Assembly: GCA_964440655.1 (NCBI GenBank)
Contig: CAYTTA010000021.1
Span: 1-33,279, forward strand
Direction of reading: 5' to 3'
Source: CAYTTA01 sp964440655
GTDB taxonomy: Bacteria; Bacteroidota; Rhodothermia; Balneolales; Balneolaceae
DNA: 33,279 nt
Below are positions 1 through 8,018 of this stretch, piece after piece. The translations under genes and the position numbers were made by a program. The notes beneath the pieces were generated by a model. The model had not been told where the DNA came from and searched no databases. It saw only the letters and a program-made list of their open reading frames with translations. Within the stretch, counting starts at the first letter, position 1. Each line of letters begins with the position of its first letter.

Positions 1-50
1 AAAAACCACAGACTTCTCTTGGTCCCTCAACAAGTGGCAAATCCAAGGTT

Positions 51-1181
51 ATGAAAAAACGGATCCTTGTCTTTAGCGCACTCCTTATCCTCTCTTCTTG
101 TCAGCTGCAGAAAGCTCCTGCCCTGGAAAAGGAATTGGACCAGCTTCTGGAAAAGCGCAACTCAGTTGGGTTGTCGGTGGCTGTGGTAAAAGATGGGGAG
201 ATAATCTATTCCGGTGCTTTTGGCAAGAAGAACCTCGAAGAAGATCTTCCGCTTCAAACCAGTGACCTTTTCCGGATCGCCTCCATCTCCAAATCGTTTT
301 CAGCCACCGCGATCATGCAGCTCGTGGAGGAGGGGCGTATCTCGCTCGATGACGACGTGAGCAATCTGATCGGATTCCGGGTACGCAATCCCGCCTATCC
401 CGATGAGGTCATCACCCTGGAGATGCTGCTCTCCCACCGGTCGGGCATCAGCGACAAAAACGGATACTTCACTCTGGACCAGATCAACCCGGAGATTCCA
501 GGCTGGGAGCAGAGCTACAACGACTACCCGCCCGGAGCGGACTATGAGTACTGCAACCTCTGCTTCAACATGGTCGGGGCGATCCTGGAGAACCTCACTG
601 GAGAGCGGTTTGACCGGTACATCGTTCAGAAGATCCTCGACCCGCTGGGGATCGAGGGAGGGTACAATGTCAGTGATCTCGACCCGGACCGACTCGCATC
701 ACTCTATGCCTACGACCCCGAGACGGAATCCTTCCGCCACTCTCCCTCCGCTTACGATCCGAGAAAGGAGGAGATTGCGGACTACACTCCTGGGTACAGC
801 GCGCCGATCTTCTCACCGACCGGCGGGATGAAGATGTCGGCTCCGGATCTGGCCCGCTACATGATCATGCATATGAATTACGGGCGGAGTGGTGATGTGC
901 GGATCCTGTCGGAAGAGAGCGCCCGACGCATGCAGACCCCTCTCACCGAAAAGAACGGATACGGGCTGGCACTGCACTCCTTCGATCAGGTGATCCCCGG
1001 GAAAACATTGATCGGCCACACCGGATCCGCCTACGGGCTCTATAGTGTGATGCTCTTCGATCCGGCGGAAAAATTCGGGTTTGTCGCCATCACCAACGGG
1101 GTCCGGCCGGGAGAAAAAAACGGCGTAAACCACTTTTTGAATGATGTCGTGCAGATCCTGTATCGCGGGCTTATCGAGTGA
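51..1181 (+). CDS. Serine hydrolase lipoprotein, class C beta-lactamase-like family
   Basis: The 376-residue protein begins with a lipoprotein signal (basic start, hydrophobic stretch, lipobox ending at Cys17), so it is probably anchored to a membrane outside the cytoplasm. The three class C beta-lactamase/DD-peptidase motifs are present: SxxK as S78-I-S-K81, YxN as Y167-C-N169, and HTG at 323-325 in place of KTG. HTG is common in the esterase or peptidase branch of this family (Pfam Beta-lactamase), so peptidase or esterase activity is more likely than antibiotic hydrolysis. The substrate cannot be read from the sequence. The gene converges on the aminotransferase gene downstream, with 64 bp between the two stop codons. 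The ATG at 51 is preferred because it starts the signal peptide exactly. Confidence 0.9.
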   Translation: MKKRILVFSALLILSSCQLQKAPALEKELDQLLEKRNSVGLSVAVVKDGEIIYSGAFGKKNLEEDLPLQTSDLFRIASISKSFSATAIMQLVEEGRISLDDDVSNLIGFRVRNPAYPDEVITLEMLLSHRSGISDKNGYFTLDQINPEIPGWEQSYNDYPPGADYEYCNLCFNMVGAILENLTGERFDRYIVQKILDPLGIEGGYNVSDLDPDRLASLYAYDPETESFRHSPSAYDPRKEEIADYTPGYSAPIFSPTGGMKMSAPDLARYMIMHMNYGRSGDVRILSEESARRMQTPLTEKNGYGLALHSFDQVIPGKTLIGHTGSAYGLYSVMLFDPAEKFGFVAITNGVRPGEKNGVNHFLNDVVQILYRGLIE

Positions 1182-1245
1182 TGAGCATCCCGCCGGAAGG
1201 ATTAAAAGATCGGCCCGGCCGACCGGTCAGAAGAAGTCGGGAGAA

Positions 1246-2433
1246 TCAGGTCATTCCCTCCAGGAGGATCTGAAGGGATTCCCGTAGAAGTTGCTCCCCG
1301 ATGATGAGCGGCGGAGCGATCCGGATCAGCCGGTCGGAGTGGAGCGTCCAGCCGACGATCACTCCGTTCCTGAAGCTGTGGTCCACCACCTTGCGGGTCC
1401 GTTCCGGGCTATCGAGCTCGAGCCCCAGCATCGCCCCCGTCCCGCGCAGTTCCACGATCCCTTCCCCACGGAGCATTTCGCGCGCCACATCTTCGATCCG
1501 CCGGGCGCGAGCCCCGAAATCCCCCTCCAGAAGCACCTTCAGATTGGCGTGTGCGGCGGCGCAGCTCATCGGATGCCCGCCGAAAGTGGTGACGTGGTTC
1601 AGGGGGGGATCCTCCATGAGCACCCTCAGGATTTCAGGCGAGGAGGCAAACGCCCCGAGAGGCATCCCCCCTCCCATCGCCTTTGCCATGCAGAGAATGT
1701 CCGGCACCACCCCGTAGTGTTCATAGGCGAAGAGCTTTCCGGTGCGGAAAAATCCGGTCTGGATCTCGTCGAAGATCAGCAGGGCGCCGGTCCGGTTGCA
1801 TCGCTCACGCAGCTGCCGCAGCCATGCCGGATCGGCAGGGATCACACCACCCTCTCCCTGGATCGGTTCGAGAATCACGGCAGCGGTCCGCCCGTCAATC
1901 TCCTCCAGCTGCACCGGGTCGTTGAAGTCCAGAAAGTGGACGTCGGGCAGCAGGGGCATGTAGGGATCGCGGTAGACCTCCCTTCCTGTCACACTGAGCG
2001 AACCGTGGGTGTCTCCATGATAGCTGTTGCGGAAAGAGACGAGCCGGGTGCGGCCGGTGTATTTCTTGGCCACCTTCAGGGCCCCCTCGTTGGCCTCCGT
2101 CCCGCTGTTTACCAGGTAGATCCGGCCCAGACTCTCCGGCAGCCGGCTGGCCAGAAGCGAGACAAACTCCACCTGCGGTTTCTGGATGAACTCCCCGTAG
2201 ACCATCACATGCAGATGGCGGTCAAGCTGCTCCTGGAGCGCCCCGATGACGGCAGGATGCCGGTGCCCGAGACTGCTCACAGCAATGCCGGAGATCAGGT
2301 CGACATAGCTGCGTCCGTCGGTGGTGTGGAGGTGACACCCCTCTGCCCGTTCAATCTCCAGGCCCATCGGGGCATCACTGGTCTGCGCCAGATGGCGGTA
2401 GAAACCGCTGCGTTCTTTTCCGGATGATTTCAC
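1246..2433 (-). CDS. Class III PLP-dependent aminotransferase (acetylornithine/aspartate aminotransferase family)
   Basis: This 395-residue protein has the fold-type I class III aminotransferase signature. S110-G-T-E-A-N115 binds the cofactor phosphate, F221-D222-E223 contacts the pyridine nitrogen, and K251 (context M-A-K-A-M-G-G-G) is the lysine that forms the Schiff base with PLP. The sequence N-S-Y-H-G-D-T-H-G around residue 137 is also typical. It resembles acetylornithine and 4-aminobutyrate aminotransferases, but the substrate cannot be decided, and no arginine genes are nearby. The start is a GTG at 2433. The frame stays open a little further upstream but offers no other start codon before a TAG. 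It follows the thioredoxin-like gene on the same strand with a gap of about 67 bp, so co-transcription is possible. Confidence 0.93.
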   Translation of the reverse strand: MKSSGKERSGFYRHLAQTSDAPMGLEIERAEGCHLHTTDGRSYVDLISGIAVSSLGHRHPAVIGALQEQLDRHLHVMVYGEFIQKPQVEFVSLLASRLPESLGRIYLVNSGTEANEGALKVAKKYTGRTRLVSFRNSYHGDTHGSLSVTGREVYRDPYMPLLPDVHFLDFNDPVQLEEIDGRTAAVILEPIQGEGGVIPADPAWLRQLRERCNRTGALLIFDEIQTGFFRTGKLFAYEHYGVVPDILCMAKAMGGGMPLGAFASSPEILRVLMEDPPLNHVTTFGGHPMSCAAAHANLKVLLEGDFGARARRIEDVAREMLRGEGIVELRGTGAMLGLELDSPERTRKVVDHSFRNGVIVGWTLHSDRLIRIAPPLIIGEQLLRESLQILLEGMT

Positions 2434-2487
2434 TCGTTCAGGATCCGTTTGTGCCCGCTCTGTTCCGTTTTGCCTTTGCCCCCACTT

Positions 2488-2513
2488 CTATGCGCCGGAT
2501 CTATGCGCCGGAC
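2488..2513. repeat. 13-bp tandem duplication over the stop codon of the thioredoxin-like gene
   Basis: CTATGCGCCGGAT is followed directly by CTATGCGCCGGAC. The second copy holds the TAG stop codon and last codons of the gene at 2501-3130. The other copy lies just past it, in the short gap to the aminotransferase gene. It looks like a simple slippage duplication. Confidence 0.8.
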
Positions 2514-3130
2514 CATTTTTCCAGAAGTTCCAGAAACTCCTGCTGGATCTCCTCGTTCTTGTTGTCCGCATACCACTTGTGGATCCGTTCGGCCGCTTCC
2601 GGGTAGTTGAAATCGGGCTGACTGGAGAGCTCCTTGTAGAGCTTCTGAACGGTCGCCGGCCGGGGTCCCCAGGTTCCGAGGAGCTCGTGGGTCTCTGCGT
2701 CCAGACTGATCAGTTTCGGAATGGAGCGGCTCTTCCCGTCGGTGAGGAACTGATCCATGATATCCAGATTCTCATCGCGAAGGATCAGTCTCATTTCGAT
2801 GTTGGGGGTTGCCTGGACCATTTTGTTGATGATGGGCAGGTTCTGCGCCGCATCACCGCACCATGCTTCCGTAAGTACCAGCCAGAAGAGTTTCCGGTCC
2901 AGTCTGCCGAGTGCCTCCTCCAGCCGGGAGTCCAGAGAGGAGGTCTTGTCGAGCCGCTTCATCCGGAAAAGGTTCATCTTCGTATAGTGAAGCATGCTTT
3001 CGGAATGATTCTCTCCGGTCGTCTTTCCTTCTGCCAGCAGTTTCTCTGTCAGGTCGCGGTACTCGTCGTAAGTAAAGCTCTTTTCCAGCACGTGGCTCGG
3101 GACGCGCCAGATTGTCTCTGTAGATGCCAT
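2501..3130 (-). CDS. Thioredoxin-like protein with a C-G-D-A active site
   Basis: The 209-residue protein has a helical N-terminal third, then a thioredoxin fold starting with the strand L-F-W-L-V-L-T-E-A at about residue 81. The active site reads W90-C91-G92-D93-A94, so the nucleophilic Cys is kept while the resolving Cys of CxxC is replaced by Ala. The motif S-I-P-K further on supplies the cis-proline loop of thioredoxins. It fits the thioredoxin_9-type family of Firmicutes and Bacteroidota (WCGDA pattern). There is no signal peptide, so it is cytoplasmic. With a single Cys it cannot act as a standard dithiol reductase by itself; a monothiol or protein-binding role is an inference. It lies upstream of the aminotransferase gene on the same strand. 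Confidence 0.88.
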   Translation of the reverse strand: MASTETIWRVPSHVLEKSFTYDEYRDLTEKLLAEGKTTGENHSESMLHYTKMNLFRMKRLDKTSSLDSRLEEALGRLDRKLFWLVLTEAWCGDAAQNLPIINKMVQATPNIEMRLILRDENLDIMDQFLTDGKSRSIPKLISLDAETHELLGTWGPRPATVQKLYKELSSQPDFNYPEAAERIHKWYADNKNEEIQQEFLELLEKWSGA

Positions 3131-3240
3131 GATATGTCGTCGTGATTCTTATTAAAGATTGGCATTACAAGATACGAACAATCTGAACTATTTATTTCTT
3201 CTCCACTTCCTGTTTGAGCTCTCCCTATCCTCTTCTCCTG

Positions 3241-3255
3241 CCGGTCACTGACCGG
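3241..3255. repeat. Short palindrome between anmK and the thioredoxin-like gene
   Basis: CCGGTCACTGACCGG has perfect 7-bp arms around one central base. A further TGACCGG occurs about 35 bp to the right. No T-run follows on either strand, so it does not look like an intrinsic terminator. A protein-binding site or chance are both possible. The rest of the 238-bp gap 3131-3368 shows nothing I can name. Confidence 0.35.
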
Positions 3256-3368
3256 AACTCTCTATTTTCCACCATTCCATCACCGTTCCTGACCGGTTCA
3301 CACTGCGCATGAATTCCCATCCTATACGAAGATCCCTTCTCATTTCCCTGGAGTTGCTCTCCCCGCTC

Positions 3369-4550
3369 CTAAATCGATCCGCCGGGCAGACTGATCTTGC
3401 CCACGGTGAACCTGCTGCCATCGGGAGCGACCCATCCGGATCCGGCTATTCGCTCATTGGCCAGAACGGCAAAGATCGCCGCCTCCTTGGCGTCGGGATC
3501 CAGTCCCAGATCGGAACTGGAGCGCAGGTCAGCTCCCGGAAGCAGTGCTCCGATCCTCTCCCTGAGATGGCTGTTGTGCCACCCCCCACCGCTCACATAG
3601 ATCACAAACCGCCCCGTCCCGACATGACGCTTTATGGCATCGGCGACGGTGCGAGCGGTGAACTCCGTAAGAGTGGCCAGCAGATCGGCCGATTTCAAGC
3701 CCGGATCCACGTTGAGCAGGCACCGGTACACCCACTCCCAGTTGAACTCCTCCTGACCGGTTGATTTCGGAAAGGGGCGTTCGAAAAAGGGGTGACCCTG
3801 CAACTCCTCCAGCAGAGCGGAGTGGATGGTGCCGCTCCGGGCTAAGGCACCACCTTCATCGTACTTCAGGCCCGGATAGAGCCGCCGGACCGCCTCGTCA
3901 ATCAGCGTATTGGCGGGACCGGTATCGGTTGCAAAAGGGATCCCCTCCTCACCCCCGGGGCGCAGCCAGGTGAAATTGCCGATTCCACCCAGATTCAGCA
4001 GGACCCTCTCTTCCGTCGGATGGGTAAAGAGAAGCATCTCCCCGAGAGGAACCAGCGGAGCTCCTTCAAAACCGGCGGCAATATGACCGGAGCGGAAGTC
4101 ACTCACAGTGATGAGTCCGAGGCGCAGTGCCAGCAGATCCCCGTCCACCACCTGCAGGGTGGCGTGGAGTGAGTTCTCCGGATCGGGCAGATGGAGAAGT
4201 GTCTGTCCATGGCTCGCCAGAAGATCGATCCGGCGCCGGTCCATGCCCCAGGATCGGAGCTGAAGGTCGATTGCCCTGCACCACGCCTCTCCCAGCTCTC
4301 TTCCGAACCGGACCGCCTCCCCCAGGGGAGTGTCCGGCCGGAACGCGATCCGCTGAAACCTCTCCCGAAGCCGCGGATCCAGATCAGCACTCCCTTTCTC
4401 CAGGATCTCCAGCTCCGTGCCGGCCGATGCACCGCGGATTCGGCACAAGACCAGATCGATCCCGTCCATGGAGGTCCCGCTCATGAGGCCCAGAATGATC
4501 CGTTCCTCCTGCCGGGCTTTCGCGGCAACGATTTCCACCCATTTTTTCAT
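3369..4550 (-). CDS. anmK: Anhydro-N-acetylmuramic acid kinase
   Basis: AnmK converts 1,6-anhydro-N-acetylmuramic acid released by lytic transglycosylases to MurNAc-6-phosphate, a step of cell wall recycling in the cytoplasm. The 393-residue length is normal. The N-terminal family signature G-L-M-S-G-T-S-M-D-G-I-D (residues 21-32) forms the phosphate-binding loop. S-H-G-Q-T, A-T-D-T-G-P-A-N (with the catalytic Asp region) and the late V-S-G-G-G-W-H-N motif follow in the expected order. It is transcribed leftwards and starts 20 bp from the divergent small gene at 4571. No murQ or other recycling partner is adjacent. A lipoprotein amidase is encoded 19 kb away in the window and could help produce the substrate, which is inference only. 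Confidence 0.96.
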   Translation of the reverse strand: MKKWVEIVAAKARQEERIILGLMSGTSMDGIDLVLCRIRGASAGTELEILEKGSADLDPRLRERFQRIAFRPDTPLGEAVRFGRELGEAWCRAIDLQLRSWGMDRRRIDLLASHGQTLLHLPDPENSLHATLQVVDGDLLALRLGLITVSDFRSGHIAAGFEGAPLVPLGEMLLFTHPTEERVLLNLGGIGNFTWLRPGGEEGIPFATDTGPANTLIDEAVRRLYPGLKYDEGGALARSGTIHSALLEELQGHPFFERPFPKSTGQEEFNWEWVYRCLLNVDPGLKSADLLATLTEFTARTVADAIKRHVGTGRFVIYVSGGGWHNSHLRERIGALLPGADLRSSSDLGLDPDAKEAAIFAVLANERIAGSGWVAPDGSRFTVGKISLPGGSI

Positions 4551-4570
4551 CGCATCGGATTCTCTATTTT

Positions 4571-4849
4571 ATGGATTCCCCAAACAGCACGGAAATGACA
4601 GACACACCCGAAACGGAATATCAGGCCTGGGAAGAGGATGTGCAATTCCTGGTCCGGACCCTGGCCGAGATCTTTGAATCGGACGCGTACCGATACCATG
4701 TCGACGACATCAACAATCTGCTCTACATTGAACTGGGTGGTCTGGACAAGTTCGATGAGGAGGAGATCGTGGAGCTCGCCGAGCCGGTACTGAGCGAGCT
4801 GGACCTTGACTTCGAGGATGTGATCCTGGTCCCGTTGAACGGGGAATAG
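4571..4849 (+). CDS. Small acidic conserved-looking protein, unknown function
   Basis: I do not recognise this 92-residue protein. It is very acidic, with no Cys, no membrane segment and no signal peptide. A predicted helix W-E-E-D-V-Q-F-L-V-R-T-L-A-E-I-F (about 16-31) is followed by a probable beta pair (N-L-L-Y-I-E-L) and a second Glu-rich helix ending in D-F-E-D-V-I-L-V-P-L. The regular alternation of hydrophobic residues suggests a folded domain and real coding. The start could be ATG 4571 or ATG 4595. The second removes an eight-residue tail that looks disordered; neither has a clear ribosome binding site. The gene is divergent from anmK and converges with the TonB receptor gene 27 bp away. 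Confidence 0.7.
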   Translation: MDSPNSTEMTDTPETEYQAWEEDVQFLVRTLAEIFESDAYRYHVDDINNLLYIELGGLDKFDEEEIVELAEPVLSELDLDFEDVILVPLNGE

Positions 4850-4876
4850 CCGCTTGGCGGAAGGCCGCGAATCGGT

Positions 4877-7117
4877 CTAAAAATCCCAGCGGAGCATCAC
4901 ATTGAAATTCCTGCCGGGCATGAGCCGGTTCCGGTCCTCGATCCTCGACAGGTGATCCCGGTAGGCGGTGTTCAAGGCGTTGTCCAGCCGGACCATCAGA
5001 GAAAGTCCCTCCATCAGCCGGTAACTCCCGTTGAAACCGGCCAGAAAATACCCCCGGGTCGGTTCCTCTTCCGGCGCAGTGCGTTTCTGGGTCAGAACAC
5101 CCCTCAGGTTCAGTTCCGCACTCCACCGTCCCCCCGTCCAGGAGAGTGCGGTATAAACCCGGAACGGAGGTATGAAAGGCAGGGGTGTTGTCTCCCCATC
5201 CACCTGACTCCCCATCATATAGTCCAGGGTCACTCTTGAACGGAATCCGGATGCCAGAGGAGCTTCCGCAGCAAGCTCCGCCCCGTAGAGCCTGGCACGC
5301 GTGGCGTGGTATTCAAAAACCGGCAGTCCGGAGGGACCATCCATCAATCCGGTTGGCCGGAAATTGATGAATCCCGATATCCGGTTCATAAAAGCGGATC
5401 CCTGAAGCATCCACCCCTTCTTCCGGTATTGGAAAAAGAGATCCGCACCGACACTCACCTCGTTATCCAGATCGGGGTCACCGATCTCATAGGCGCCGGC
5501 TCCGAAATGGGGCGCGTTGGAATAGAGCTCTTCGATGGTAGGCACACGGTAGGCACGCGCCAGCTGTGCCCCCATCTGCCATCCGTCGGCAGGACGCAGG
5601 TTAAGCCCGGCAGACCCCGCCCCGATCCAACCCGACCGGGGCGCCGCCCCCTGCTCACCGACGGACAGTTCCAGTTTCTGAAACTCAATCCGGGCGCCTC
5701 CCTGGACCGAAAGCCAGGGGGTCAGATCCATCTCCTGAAACAGGAAGAAGGCCGTAGAGTACTGCTTCATTCCGGGAAAGAGCCGGTTCACCCCCGAGAT
5801 CCGGATATCGCGGGCCTGTGCGTTCCATCCCAGAACCCCTCGCGCCAGAATAAGCGGTCGATGCTGCAGCCGCACGGTGGCCGATCCGCTCGTCTGATCG
5901 AATCCCAGCTGCAATTCCTCTTCGATTTCGCCGGCAGTTCCGGAAAGATCTGCCAGACGCATCATCTCCACTTCACTGTGGCGGTAGTGCCCTCCGGAGA
6001 GGCGAAGTTCGGCGAGTTCCACCCAGCCGTCTCTGCGGAGTACCGTAAATGACTGGAACTGGAGACGGTCCATCCGGACCTCGATCCCCTCCCCCGGCAG
6101 GCTCTCCTCACCCGGCAGTCCGTAGTCATAGGTCATTCCCCGAAGGGAAATTCCGGTTTCCAGACCGCCCCTCCGGTACCCTATTCCGGCGCTTCCGCTG
6201 TAGCTGTCCAGAAACGTGCCGTGAACCGGCCCTTCAGGTGTCCGCAGATCCCCGGCCGAGCGGTAGGAGGCTGAGCCGGTAAGGGCAAGCCTCTCCGTTC
6301 TATGCTCCCCCCGGAGGAATCCGGCACCCAGACCGTTCACCGTCGCGAGGTGGGCAAGCAGGGTTCCACCGCTCCCTTCACTCCACTCCTGGGGCAGATC
6401 TCGGCTGAAAAGATTCACCACTCCGCCCAGAGCACTCGATCCGTAGAGCAGACTGGCCGGGCCCCGCACCACCTCCACCCTCTCGATGGAGAGCGGATCC
6501 AGCGCGATGGCATGGTCGTGGGCGGTCGAGGAGAGATCGCCCATCCTCTCGCCGTTTTCCATCACCAGCACCCGTTCACCGTCCATGCCGCGGATCACCG
6601 GGCGGGCGGGAGCTGATCCGAACGATCGCATTGCGAGTCCCGGACTTCCGTCGAGCATCTCACCCACCGAGGGAGCGGCCCGGCTGTCCAGCTCGGCTCT
6701 GTGAAGGGAGTGTGCGGGCTGGTAGTGAACATTGCGCCCGAGAGGCGAAGCGGTGACGATCACCTCATCGGCGACAAGGGTTTCCGGTTCAAGAAGAATC
6801 TGAAGAGGGTCCTCGTGCGGCCACTCTCCTTTCAGACGGGCGGTTTCATACCCAATGTATTGAACCTCCAGCAACCAGGGGCCGGATTCCATCTCCAGAC
6901 AGAAGCCGCCTTCCGGGTCGGTAACCGTTCCGCGCTTCTCTTCGGGAAGATAGACCGTGGCTGCCGGCAGCGGCTCACCCGTTCCGGCATCCATCACTCT
7001 CCCCGAGAGCGCCTTTTCCCCGCAGTCGGGCTGGTAGTTGTGGGACGCGGCAAATCCCTGGAATGGTAGTGCAGCCGCAAAAAGAAAGATCCGGAGAGTA
7101 TGCAGAATGTAAGGCAT
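4877..7117 (-). CDS. TonB-dependent outer membrane receptor, ZnuD-like, probable zinc or other metal uptake
   Basis: The 746-residue protein has a signal peptide (about 1-24) and a carboxypeptidase-regulatory-like beta domain (about 37-113, with G-R-V-M-D-A-G-T-G-E-P-L and V-Q-Y-I-G-Y-E-T). A plug domain (about 115-240) and a long 22-strand-type barrel follow, ending in the aromatic residue expected of an outer membrane protein (W-D-F). The plug sequence R-P-V-I-R-G-M-D-G-E-R-V-L-V, then G-D-L-S-S-T-A-H-D-H-A and V-E-V-V-R-G-P-A-S-L-L-Y-G, closely resembles the plug of ZnuD zinc receptors, including the D-H-A element. This makes zinc the best substrate guess; copper or a chelate cannot be excluded. 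It lies downstream of a MerC-like gene and a Cys-rich ribbon-helix-helix gene on the same strand. A candidate operator lies directly upstream at 7162-7195. Confidence 0.93.
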   Translation of the reverse strand: MPYILHTLRIFLFAAALPFQGFAASHNYQPDCGEKALSGRVMDAGTGEPLPAATVYLPEEKRGTVTDPEGGFCLEMESGPWLLEVQYIGYETARLKGEWPHEDPLQILLEPETLVADEVIVTASPLGRNVHYQPAHSLHRAELDSRAAPSVGEMLDGSPGLAMRSFGSAPARPVIRGMDGERVLVMENGERMGDLSSTAHDHAIALDPLSIERVEVVRGPASLLYGSSALGGVVNLFSRDLPQEWSEGSGGTLLAHLATVNGLGAGFLRGEHRTERLALTGSASYRSAGDLRTPEGPVHGTFLDSYSGSAGIGYRRGGLETGISLRGMTYDYGLPGEESLPGEGIEVRMDRLQFQSFTVLRRDGWVELAELRLSGGHYRHSEVEMMRLADLSGTAGEIEEELQLGFDQTSGSATVRLQHRPLILARGVLGWNAQARDIRISGVNRLFPGMKQYSTAFFLFQEMDLTPWLSVQGGARIEFQKLELSVGEQGAAPRSGWIGAGSAGLNLRPADGWQMGAQLARAYRVPTIEELYSNAPHFGAGAYEIGDPDLDNEVSVGADLFFQYRKKGWMLQGSAFMNRISGFINFRPTGLMDGPSGLPVFEYHATRARLYGAELAAEAPLASGFRSRVTLDYMMGSQVDGETTPLPFIPPFRVYTALSWTGGRWSAELNLRGVLTQKRTAPEEEPTRGYFLAGFNGSYRLMEGLSLMVRLDNALNTAYRDHLSRIEDRNRLMPGRNFNVMLRWDF

Positions 7118-7161
7118 ATCGGTTGACAGACAGTTTATCCCACTGTTTCAACCGAAACTTA

Positions 7162-7195
7162 AATATTATTTAGTTTAAGCTAAAATATTGTTTAG
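7162..7195. promoter_or_regulatory. Candidate operator: 12-bp direct repeats 22 bp apart plus near-palindrome
   Basis: AATATTATTTAG (7162-7173) and AATATTGTTTAG (7184-7195) agree at 11 of 12 positions and lie 22 bp apart, about two helical turns. Between and across them TTTAGTTTAAGCTAAA (7169-7184) is palindromic with one mismatched pair. The block is strongly AT-rich against a GC-rich background and sits 45 bp upstream of the TonB receptor start, overlapping the stop of the ribbon-helix-helix gene. Spaced direct repeats suit a ribbon-helix-helix regulator, and the neighbouring gene encodes one. That link is inference. Confidence 0.5.
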
Positions 7196-7554
7196 CCTGT
7201 GTGAGTATCGGCCTCTTGAGCAAGGTCTGACCTCTCCACACAATGCTTGCATTCAAGCCACTCCTCGCGGGGAATCGACGGGAGGGCGTGCGGGCTGCGA
7301 CCCCGTTGAAAAACCGGCTTGTAGAGAAGCTCCCCCCGCAGATGCTCCTTCCCGCAGATGTGACATTCGGTTTCACCGTCGGCACGAAGCGCGGTGTATC
7401 CGGTTATGATCCACCCCTCATGGCCCGTATGGGCAGCCAGGCTCTCCAGTGACGCCCGTATGGTTCTCGATTTGTTTCCCTTGTAGTAGCGCTGAGCCAG
7501 ATCGTTCAGCAGCTCGATGGTCTCTTCGTTCAGCGTAAAATTAAGCCGTCTCAT
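7192..7554 (-). CDS. Ribbon-helix-helix regulator with C-terminal CxxC...CxxC region, candidate metal sensor
   Basis: From ATG 7554 the protein has 120 residues. The N-terminal M-R-R-L-N-F-T-L-N-E-E-T strand, a helix, then G-N-K-S-R-T-I-R-A-S-L-E-S-L match the CopG/Arc ribbon-helix-helix DNA-binding fold (residues 1-42). The C-terminal half holds C64-x-x-C67 and C102-x-x-C105 with nearby His residues (H65, H71, H104), a likely structural or sensory zinc site. The frame is open for 34 codons further upstream with another possible start, but ATG 7554 begins exactly at the conserved strand. It overlaps the end of the MerC gene by 14 bp, pointing to co-transcription. A role as metal-responsive regulator of the TonB receptor is inferred from domain content and context. 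Confidence 0.82.
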   Translation of the reverse strand: MRRLNFTLNEETIELLNDLAQRYYKGNKSRTIRASLESLAAHTGHEGWIITGYTALRADGETECHICGKEHLRGELLYKPVFQRGRSPHALPSIPREEWLECKHCVERSDLAQEADTHTG

Positions 7555-7993
7555 CGTGATGTCGGTGTTGAATCGCTTCCTCCAGAACCGGATGGTGCCG
7601 GTGCCGGGTGTTGGTGCATCGGCGGTGATGCCGGTAATTGAGCAGATGTCCGGCAATCAGCAACAGACTTCCCGCCACCGTGAACAGCGTCTCCACGCGA
7701 TGGTCCCCGCTCCAGTGTCCGGCCGGCCACCCCGTCAGAACCAGAAGAAACCCCGCACTCAGCAGCAGGATGATTTTCCGGTCATAGTGGCTCCCGCGGA
7801 CTGCAAACCAGATCGTCGGCAGGATAAACACTATGAAGACAGGATGGATCCATTGGTGAATGGTCTCCGCTACGGGCCAGAGCGGCAGAAGCGAGATGAT
7901 TACAGGAACCAGAAGGCAGTGGATGGCACAGATCGTTGAGATGCCGATGCCAAGACGGTCCCAGAGCAGGGTGGAAAGGGTGGACTTGTTCAA
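7541..7993 (-). CDS. MerC-family inner membrane protein with His-rich C-terminus
   Basis: The 150-residue protein has four predicted membrane helices (about 15-38, 49-66, 73-90 and 101-119), the usual MerC size and topology. The family metal motif is seen as C22-A-I-H25-C26 in the first helix. The last 35 residues contain nine His and one Cys (H116, H122, H123, C126, H131, H133, H134, H143, H145, H146), a probable metal-buffering tail. MerC proteins move mercury or other soft divalent metals across the inner membrane. No mer regulator or reductase is present here, while a ZnuD-like receptor is, so zinc handling is the better inference. Its 3' end overlaps the ribbon-helix-helix gene by 14 bp. 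Confidence 0.87.
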   Translation of the reverse strand: MNKSTLSTLLWDRLGIGISTICAIHCLLVPVIISLLPLWPVAETIHQWIHPVFIVFILPTIWFAVRGSHYDRKIILLLSAGFLLVLTGWPAGHWSGDHRVETLFTVAGSLLLIAGHLLNYRHHRRCTNTRHRHHPVLEEAIQHRHHDETA

Positions 7994-8018
7994 GTGCGGA
8001 GGTGTGAATGGAGATTAA

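Noticed and set aside
51..1181. Antibiotic-resistance beta-lactamase
   Set aside because: The S-x-x-K, Y-x-N and H-T-G pattern in a lipoprotein fits the broad esterase/peptidase branch; nothing in the sequence or context points to drug resistance.
1291..2427. Open frame of 378 codons on the plus strand
   Set aside because: It lies fully opposite the aminotransferase gene, whose catalytic motifs are complete. Its own translation has no domain and a composition rich in Pro, His and Arg, as expected of an antisense frame.
7541..7993. Mercury resistance operon
   Set aside because: MerC is present but merR, merA, merT and merP are not seen. The neighbours are a receptor for import and a ribbon-helix-helix protein.
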